Shown in pieces: positions 59,095 to 64,000 of a stretch of DNA of 64,000 nt; within the stretch, counting starts at the first letter, position 1; each line of letters starts with the position of its first letter. The DNA is from Rhodanobacter sp. C05 (GTDB lineage: Bacteria > Pseudomonadota > Gammaproteobacteria > Xanthomonadales > Rhodanobacteraceae). The notes beneath the pieces were generated by a model that saw nothing but the letters and a program-made list of their open reading frames with translations, had not been told where the DNA came from and ran no database searches. Location: contig NZ_MUNQ01000010.1 in the NCBI RefSeq assembly GCF_002001165.1, forward strand, positions 246,782 through 310,781, in the 5' to 3' direction. A program made the position numbers and the translations under genes.

Positions 59095-60330
59095 ATGCAA
59101 ACGCCACACGACAACGCCCCATCCCTGATCGATCTCGGCAAGCGTTACTGGTTGCCGGTGTACAAACCGCGCGAGGTGGTGCTCGACCACGGCAAGGGCG
59201 CGCGGGTATGGGATACCGACGGGCGTGACTACGTGGATTTCGGCGCGGGCATCGCGGTGAACGCACTCGGTCATCAGGATCCGGATCTGCTCGCGGCGCT
59301 CACGGCGCAGGCGCACAAGCTTTGGCACAGCAGCAATGTGTTCTATACCGAGCCGCCGTTGCGGCTGGCGGAGGAACTGGTGCGTGCATCGCACTTCGCC
59401 GAGCGGGTGTTCCTGTGCAACTCCGGCGCCGAGGCGAACGAGGCGGCGATCAAGCTGGTGCGCCGTTGGGCGGCATCGAAAGGTCGCGCGCCGGAACAAC
59501 GCACAATCATCACCTTCAGGGGCTCGTTCCACGGCCGCACGCTGGCCACGGTGACCGCCACCGCGCAGCCGAAATACCAGGAAGGTTACGAGCCGTTGCC
59601 GGCCGGCTTCCGCTATCTCGACTTCAACGATGTGGCGGCACTGGAGCAGGCGTTTGCCGCGGGCGACATCGCCGCCGTGATGCTGGAGCCGGTGCAGGGC
59701 GAGGGTGGTGTGTTACCCGCTGCACCAGGTTTCCTCAAGCGTGTCCGCGAGCTGTGCGATCAACACGACGCGCTGCTGGTGCTGGACGAGATCCAGTGCG
59801 GCATGGGCCGTACCGGCACGTTGTTCGCGCATGCGCACGCCGGCGTCACGCCGGACATCGTGACGCTGGCCAAGGCACTTGGTTGCGGGTTCCCGATCGG
59901 CGCGATGCTGGCCGGTCCGAAGGTGGCTGAGGTGATGCAGTACGGCTCGCATGGCACCACTTTCGGCGGCAATCCGATGGCCGCCGCCGTTGCCCGCGTC
60001 GCGCTGGCCAAGCTCGCGTCGCCCGCCGTGCTGGCAAATGTGGAGCGGCAGGCGAATGAACTGTGCGCGGGACTGGCACGTATCAACCATCAACTGAAGC
60101 TGTTCGCCGAGGTGCGCGGGCGCGGCCTGATGATTGGTGCCGTGCTGGCCGACGCGTACAAGGGCAAGGCGGGTGCGGTGCTCGATCATGCCGCCGCGCA
60201 TGGCTTGCTGCTGCTGCAGGCCGGCCCGGACGTATTGCGCTTTGTGCCGCCGCTGACGATTACCGATGACGAGCTGGCCGAAGGGCTTGCGCGCCTGTAC
60301 ACGGCATTGAACGATTTCGTCGCGGCCTGA
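59095..60330 (+). CDS. Acetylornithine/succinylornithine aminotransferase family protein
   Basis: 411-residue class-III PLP enzyme, closest in build to ArgD/AstC, which transaminate acetylornithine in arginine synthesis or succinylornithine in its breakdown. The hallmarks are NSGAEANEAAIKLVRRWA, FRGSFHGRT, MLEPVQGEGG, LDEIQCGMGRTG (PLP Asp) and TLAKALGCGFPIGAM with the Schiff-base Lys. No other arg or ast genes are near, so the pathway direction is uncertain. The ATG at 59095 follows GGAG by eight bases. The glyoxalase gene follows 30 bases later, probably in the same transcript. Confidence 0.92.
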   Translation: MQTPHDNAPSLIDLGKRYWLPVYKPREVVLDHGKGARVWDTDGRDYVDFGAGIAVNALGHQDPDLLAALTAQAHKLWHSSNVFYTEPPLRLAEELVRASHFAERVFLCNSGAEANEAAIKLVRRWAASKGRAPEQRTIITFRGSFHGRTLATVTATAQPKYQEGYEPLPAGFRYLDFNDVAALEQAFAAGDIAAVMLEPVQGEGGVLPAAPGFLKRVRELCDQHDALLVLDEIQCGMGRTGTLFAHAHAGVTPDIVTLAKALGCGFPIGAMLAGPKVAEVMQYGSHGTTFGGNPMAAAVARVALAKLASPAVLANVERQANELCAGLARINHQLKLFAEVRGRGLMIGAVLADAYKGKAGAVLDHAAAHGLLLLQAGPDVLRFVPPLTITDDELAEGLARLYTALNDFVAA

Positions 60331-60360
60331 AGACCGCTGCGCCGAGAAGGAGGGTTTCCG

Positions 60361-60780
60361 ATGAAATACCTGCACAGCATGGTGCGCGTACGCGACCTTG
60401 ACGCCTCGCTGGGGTTCTACTGCGAGGGTCTGGGTCTGCGTGAAGTGCGTCGCAAGGAAGTCCCCGAGGGGAAATACACATTGGTGTTTCTTGCCGCGGC
60501 AGAAAGCCCCGAGGCGGAAATCGAGCTGACGTACAACTGGGGTGCGCAGGAGGATTACGGCTCGGCACGCAACTTCGGCCATCTGGCGTTTCGCGTCGAC
60601 GACATCTACGCCACCTGCGCACGGCTGCAGGCGATGGGGTGCATCATCCATCGCCCGCCGCGCGACGGTCACATGGCCTTCGTGCGTTCGCCCGATCTGA
60701 TCTCGATCGAGCTGTTGCAGGACGGGCATCTGCCGCCACAGGAACCGTGGGCGTCGATGCCCAACACCGGTCAGTGGTGA
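60361..60780 (+). CDS. gloA: Lactoylglutathione lyase (glyoxalase I), VOC family
   Basis: 139-residue VOC-fold enzyme that isomerises the methylglyoxal-glutathione hemithioacetal to lactoylglutathione. The four metal ligands line up with E. coli GloA: His5 ([10 protein letters not shown]), Glu55 ([10 protein letters not shown]), His74 ([10 protein letters not shown]) and Glu117 (SIELLQDG), suggesting the nickel-type enzyme. A strong GGAGGG lies before the ATG. It is cotranscribed with the aminotransferase gene, a common arrangement only by chance as far as I know. It converges with hemL, whose stop abuts its own. Confidence 0.93.
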   Translation: MKYLHSMVRVRDLDASLGFYCEGLGLREVRRKEVPEGKYTLVFLAAAESPEAEIELTYNWGAQEDYGSARNFGHLAFRVDDIYATCARLQAMGCIIHRPPRDGHMAFVRSPDLISIELLQDGHLPPQEPWASMPNTGQW

Positions 60781-62061
60781 TCAGCCCTTCGCTTCGCGCA
60801 AGGCGCCGCGTGCCGCTTCAAGCGTATCGGCGATGTCCTGCTCGCTGTGCGCGCTGGACATGAAGCCGGCCTCGAAGGCGGACGGAGCCAGATACACACC
60901 ACGTTTCAGCATGCCGTGGAAGAAGCGGTTGAACAGCGCTGTATCGGCCGCAGTGGCCTGCGCGTAGCTCTCCACCTTTTCGTTGGTGAAGAACAGCCCG
61001 AACATGCCGCCGACGCGATTGGTGCTGAAGGCGACGCCTTCACCATCGGCCACCGACTGGAAGCCGTCCGCTAGCAGTCGTGTGCGTGCGGCGAGCTGGT
61101 CATGGAAGCCCGGTGCATGGATCAGTTCCAGCATCGCCAGACCCGCGGCCATCGCCACCGGATTGCCGCTCAGGGTGCCGGCCTGGTAGATCGGGCCGGC
61201 CGGCGCGATCTGTTCCATCAGGTCGCGCCGGCCGCCGTAGGCACCTACGGGCATGCCGCCACCGATGATCTTGCCGAACGTGGTTAGATCCGGTGTCACG
61301 CCGTAATGCGCCTGTGCGCCGCCGAGGGCGACGCGGAAGCCGGTCATCACTTCGTCGAAGATCAGCAGTGCGCCGTGCTGCGTGCACAGTTCACGCAGGC
61401 CTTGCAGATAACCGTCCTTCGGCAGGATGCAGTTCATGTTGCCGGCGACCGGCTCGATGATCAGGCCGGCAATCTCATGACCTTGCTCGGCGAACAGCAG
61501 CTTCGCGGCACCGAGATTGTTGTAGGGCAGGGTGAGCGTGAGATCGGCATTTGCCTTTGGCACGCCGGGCGAAGTGGGCACACCGAACGTCAGCGCACCG
61601 GAGCCGGCCTTGACCAGGAAGCTGTCGCCGTGGCCGTGATAACAGCCCTCGAACTTCACGATCTTTGCACGTCCGGTGGCGCCGCGGGCGAGCCGGATCG
61701 CCGACATCGTCGCTTCGGTGCCGGAGTTGACCATGCGCACCATCTCGATCGACGGGATCAGCCGGGTGATCGTCTCGGCCATGGTCACTTCGGCCGCGCA
61801 GGGCGTGCCGAACGACAGACCATTCTTCACGGCGCGCTCGACCGCTTCGCGCACGGCCGGGTGGTTATGGCCAACGATCATCGGCCCCCATGAACCGACA
61901 TAGTCGATGTAACGGGTGCCTTCCACGTCCCACAGATAGGCACCATCGGCACGCGCGGTGAAGAACGGTTCGCCGCCGACCGACTTGAACGCGCGCACGG
62001 GCGAGTTCACGCCGCCGGGCATCAGCTTCTGTGCGCGTTGGAAGAGTTCGTGGTTGCTCAT
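60781..62061 (-). CDS. hemL: Glutamate-1-semialdehyde 2,1-aminomutase
   Basis: PLP-dependent mutase forming 5-aminolevulinate, the first committed tetrapyrrole precursor, in the C5 pathway. At 426 residues it matches the E. coli enzyme. The opening [27 protein letters not shown] is diagnostic. [27 protein letters not shown] (PLP Asp) and [17 protein letters not shown] with the catalytic Lys follow. The start at 62061 is ten bases after the thiE stop, so the two are cotranscribed, the usual xanthomonad arrangement to my knowledge. Its stop is at 60781, directly next to the gloA stop on the other strand. Confidence 0.96.
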   Translation of the reverse strand: MSNHELFQRAQKLMPGGVNSPVRAFKSVGGEPFFTARADGAYLWDVEGTRYIDYVGSWGPMIVGHNHPAVREAVERAVKNGLSFGTPCAAEVTMAETITRLIPSIEMVRMVNSGTEATMSAIRLARGATGRAKIVKFEGCYHGHGDSFLVKAGSGALTFGVPTSPGVPKANADLTLTLPYNNLGAAKLLFAEQGHEIAGLIIEPVAGNMNCILPKDGYLQGLRELCTQHGALLIFDEVMTGFRVALGGAQAHYGVTPDLTTFGKIIGGGMPVGAYGGRRDLMEQIAPAGPIYQAGTLSGNPVAMAAGLAMLELIHAPGFHDQLAARTRLLADGFQSVADGEGVAFSTNRVGGMFGLFFTNEKVESYAQATAADTALFNRFFHGMLKRGVYLAPSAFEAGFMSSAHSEQDIADTLEAARGALREAKG

Positions 62062-62071
62062 CGTCGGGTTC

Positions 62072-62701
62072 TCAATCTTGGGAATAAAGGTGGGCGAAGC
62101 GTTGGGCCGCAGCGCGCACGTCGGCGGCGCCAAAGACCGCGGAAATCACGGCGAGATAATCAGCGCCCGCTTCCACCAGGGAAGCGGCATTGTCCGGCGT
62201 GATGCCGCCAATCGCCACCCGCGGCACGCCCAGCGCGGCGCTTTGCCTCAGCAGGTCGAGCGGGGCGCGTGGCGCCAGCGGCTTGGTGGGCGAGGCGAAA
62301 AATGCGCCGAAGGCGATGTAGCTCGCCCCTGAGCGTGCTGCCATCTGTGCACGCGGCAGTGAGTCGTAACATGAAACGCCGATGATCGCGTCTTCGCCTA
62401 GCACGGCACGTGCCGCAGCGATATCGTCATCGTCCCCGCCCAGATGTACGCCGTCCGCCGCCACGGCATGTGCCAAAGCAACATCGTCGTTGATGATCAG
62501 CGGTACCGCATGCGCCGTACACAATTGCCTTAGGGCGGTGGCCTCCGCATGGCGTCGTGCGCTAACAGCGCTCTTGTCACGGTATTGCAGGAGTCGTGCA
62601 CCGCCCGCCAGCGCTTGTGCGACGACATCCAGCAGGTCGCTGCGCGACCCGTCGGTAATCGCATACAGGCCCTGACCTGTCAGATTTGGGGATGGTTTCA
62701 A
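62072..62701 (-). CDS. thiE: Thiamine phosphate synthase ThiE
   Basis: Joins hydroxymethylpyrimidine diphosphate and thiazole phosphate to make thiamine phosphate, using ThiC's product line. About 209 residues from a TTG at 62701, close to E. coli (211). The TIM-barrel motifs are [45 protein letters not shown] and [11 protein letters not shown]. An ATG at 62782 in frame would extend the protein by 27 residues but has no ribosome-binding site and leaves only 26 bases to the divergent rubredoxin start. The start is therefore uncertain. No TPP riboswitch was seen upstream, unlike thiC. It is cotranscribed with hemL. Confidence 0.9.
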   Translation of the reverse strand: MKPSPNLTGQGLYAITDGSRSDLLDVVAQALAGGARLLQYRDKSAVSARRHAEATALRQLCTAHAVPLIINDDVALAHAVAADGVHLGGDDDDIAAARAVLGEDAIIGVSCYDSLPRAQMAARSGASYIAFGAFFASPTKPLAPRAPLDLLRQSAALGVPRVAIGGITPDNAASLVEAGADYLAVISAVFGAADVRAAAQRFAHLYSQD

Positions 62702-62808
62702 GTGCAGGTCTCGCGTGCGTGGATGGGGCCAATGATGTCGGCATGCTTTCGCATTGTCGGACGAGTTGAGAGAATGCGTCATTCAACCGTAAGCAAAGAA
62801 GCCCGACC

Positions 62809-63006
62809 ATGAGCCAGAGTTCCACCGAAACCGCAGCCTTGCGCAAATGGATGTGCGTCGTCTGCGGCTATATCTATGACGAAGCCGTGGGCGTGCCCGA
62901 TGAAGGCATCGCTGCCGGCACGCGCTGGGAAGATGTGCCCGATACCTGGACCTGTCCGGATTGCGGCACCACCAAGGACGATTTCGAGATGATCGAAATC
63001 GACTGA
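62809..63006 (+). CDS. Rubredoxin
   Basis: 65-residue one-iron electron carrier. The two Cys pairs that hold the Fe are KWMCVVCGYIYDEAVG (C-x2-C-G) and WTCPDCGTTKDDF (C-P-x-C-G), spaced as in true rubredoxins, with DVPDTWTCPDCG the classic second loop. The N-terminal extension of about 12 residues (MSQSSTETAALR) is slightly longer than usual. It serves as an electron donor for oxygenases or peroxide reduction; the partner is not in the window. The gene is divergent from thiE. Confidence 0.94.
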   Translation: MSQSSTETAALRKWMCVVCGYIYDEAVGVPDEGIAAGTRWEDVPDTWTCPDCGTTKDDFEMIEID

Positions 63007-63116
63007 ACGCCTCATCCTGCCTGCGAACGGCCCGAACCCGTCACCGGATTGACCGGGCCGTCTGCTCTCATGCTCCTGCGCACGATCATCTGGTGCGCCA
63101 CACCGTGGAGCATCCC

Positions 63117-63323
63117 ATGCAGCAATTCATTCCGTTCGAAGACGATTGGGACGCACTGGAGAGACTGCGTCCCGAGGATCTGATCCCCTATCGCGTCGGC
63201 CTGCTGGATCGGTCGGGAACGATCGTTCAACGTACTGTTCCCACATCACCTTCAATCTTCAATTCATCGGCCGTCTTCGCACCGATGCGCTGTGTCGTCC
63301 CGGCCGAGAGTTCCAGCACGTAA
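63117..63323 (+). CDS. Small hypothetical protein (MQQFIPFEDDWDALERL start)
   Basis: 68 residues from an ATG with GGAG six bases before it. The N-terminal 30 residues are acidic and ordered-looking (FIPFEDDWDALERLRPEDLIPYRVG), while the rest is Ser/Pro-rich and lies over the antisense 3' end of the DUF192 gene. I recall short proteins with a similar IPFEDDW start in related bacteria, but cannot confirm it. The overlap of 97 bases with the opposite gene suggests that the C-terminal part may be an unconserved extension. Function unknown. Confidence 0.55.
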   Translation: MQQFIPFEDDWDALERLRPEDLIPYRVGLLDRSGTIVQRTVPTSPSIFNSSAVFAPMRCVVPAESSST

Positions 63324-63679
63324 CGGGCAGCTGCATTGCTTGGGTAGGTCGGGCACGGATCGGCCTTGCACGGCGGCACATCCAGCTGCATCGAGACCAG
63401 TCGGCGATCCGTGTCGAAATACAGGATGTCGAGCGGAATCAGGGTGTTCTTCATCCAGAACGCCCGCGGAGCCGTGTCGGGAAACACAAACAGCATGCCG
63501 TGATCGGCCGCGAGCGTGCTGCGCATCATCAGACCATGCACGCGGCCAGCTTCGTCCGTGGCGAATTCGACCGAAAAGCGCTGCCCGTGCAACTCCACGG
63601 CAGGCGCTGCATGATTTGCGGGAGCCGTGTTGGTGCAACTGGTCAGCAAGAGCAACAGGGGCGCGAGCATTCGTCTCAT
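63227..63679 (-). CDS. DUF192-domain lipoprotein
   Basis: 150-residue predicted lipoprotein: MRRMLAPLLLLLTSCTNTAP has a lipobox ending LLTSC, so the mature protein starts at that Cys and is anchored to a membrane. The remainder is a DUF192 domain (VEFATDEAGRVHGLMMRSTL, GMLFVFPDTAPRAFWMKNTLIPLDILYFD), with the conserved WMKNT. The function is unknown; the fold is a small beta-structure. The ATG at 63679 was chosen because an upstream start would place the lipobox internally. It lies divergent from the rRNA-like promoter to its right. Confidence 0.88.
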   Translation of the reverse strand: MRRMLAPLLLLLTSCTNTAPANHAAPAVELHGQRFSVEFATDEAGRVHGLMMRSTLAADHGMLFVFPDTAPRAFWMKNTLIPLDILYFDTDRRLVSMQLDVPPCKADPCPTYPSNAAARYVLELSAGTTQRIGAKTADELKIEGDVGTVR

Positions 63680-63878
63680 CAAGATGCACTCATCGATAGG
63701 TGGCGGAAGGCCGTGCGAAGTGTAGTGTCGCCACCGCCCGCGTTTTTCGTGACAGAAAAATGCACGAGGCCCTTCCCAGATGTGCGCCGCGGCGCTATGA
63801 TTCGTCCCCCTTCGACGAAACGCCCTTTCGCGAAGGTCTCCGCAACAACCGCGACGAAAAAAAGCTTCATCACGGGTG

Positions 63879-63906
63879 TTGACGGTCTCCAAAAGCGATG
63901 TAGAAT
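63879..63906 (+). promoter_or_regulatory. rRNA-type promoter (P1-like)
   Basis: A -35 TTGACG (63879-63884), a 16-base spacer and a -10 TAGAAT (63901-63906). A-rich UP-like sequence lies before it (about 63853-63863) and a GC-rich GGGCGGC discriminator follows, as in stringently controlled rRNA promoters. Confidence 0.82.
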
Positions 63907-64000
63907 GGGCGGCTCACCTAGGACGAAACGTCTTGGGGCGCAAACCGGCAACGGGATGCAAGCGAAAAGATCTTTGACAGTGTGCGCAGGTGAATTGTGT
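63907..64000 (+). other. Leader of a probable rRNA operon (16S outside window)
   Basis: The end of the window reads AGATCTTTGACAGTGTGCGC, a pattern known upstream of 16S rRNA in xanthomonads. Together with the preceding promoter it fits the pre-16S leader. The mature 16S starts beyond base 64000, so no rRNA can be annotated here. Confidence 0.7.

Overview
The window reads as a chromosomal segment of a high-GC gammaproteobacterium of the Lysobacterales, most like Rhodanobacteraceae (Rhodanobacter, Dyella, Luteibacter). This rests on my recollection of families and gene order, not on a search. Support comes from a proteobacterial GroEL, GlnE, LpxL and KdtA, and from a pyrophosphate-dependent phosphofructokinase near a proton-pumping pyrophosphatase. 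Xanthomonad-type S53 carboxyl peptidases also fit. Coding density is high and most genes look like core metabolism.

Layout. 1-957 is the C-terminal part of GroEL with its terminator. 1104-13634 holds a repeat-bearing secreted protein, an LtaS/MdoB-type phosphoglycerol transferase, GlnE, a propeller-GGDEF diguanylate cyclase, an ELM1-family protein, a RutE-type nitroreductase, YceI and a Yip1-type membrane protein. 13823-17322 has a CHCC zinc-finger protein and a cell-surface glycan set (GT4, O-antigen ligase, GT2). 17335-30899 is the accessory region. It carries an integrase-arm/TrmB/LuxR chimera, a 16-bp perfect palindrome and four tandem S53 peptidase paralogues, one of which has a catalytic Asp changed to Asn. 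A sulfotransferase follows at 31052. 31825-36102 is a second envelope set (GT4, polysaccharide deacetylase, LpxL-type acyltransferase, KdtA). 36164-39125 carries a TolC-like protein, Pcm and a TetR regulator.

39174-43865 starts with a TPP riboswitch and thiC. Nine bases later comes a hydroxylase-sulfotransferase fusion, then a ferritin-like protein. 43913-47290 is an MFS/oxidoreductase pair divergent from a LysR regulator. 47319-56081 is rich in pyrophosphate and adenylate metabolism: soluble pyrophosphatase, H+-pyrophosphatase, PPi-phosphofructokinase and adenylate kinase, with a 2OG oxygenase, a prolyl oligopeptidase and a His-rich RcnB-like protein among them. 56128-63679 has Mpl, a Lon-substrate-binding-domain protein, an SDR, an ArgD-type aminotransferase with glyoxalase I, thiE-hemL, rubredoxin and a DUF192 lipoprotein. 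The right edge ends in a promoter and leader that look like the start of an rRNA operon, with 16S lying beyond the window.

The most unusual material is the S53 array with its chimeric regulator, and the hydroxylase-sulfotransferase fusion behind a thiamine riboswitch. No tRNA gene, CRISPR array or intact insertion sequence was recognised.
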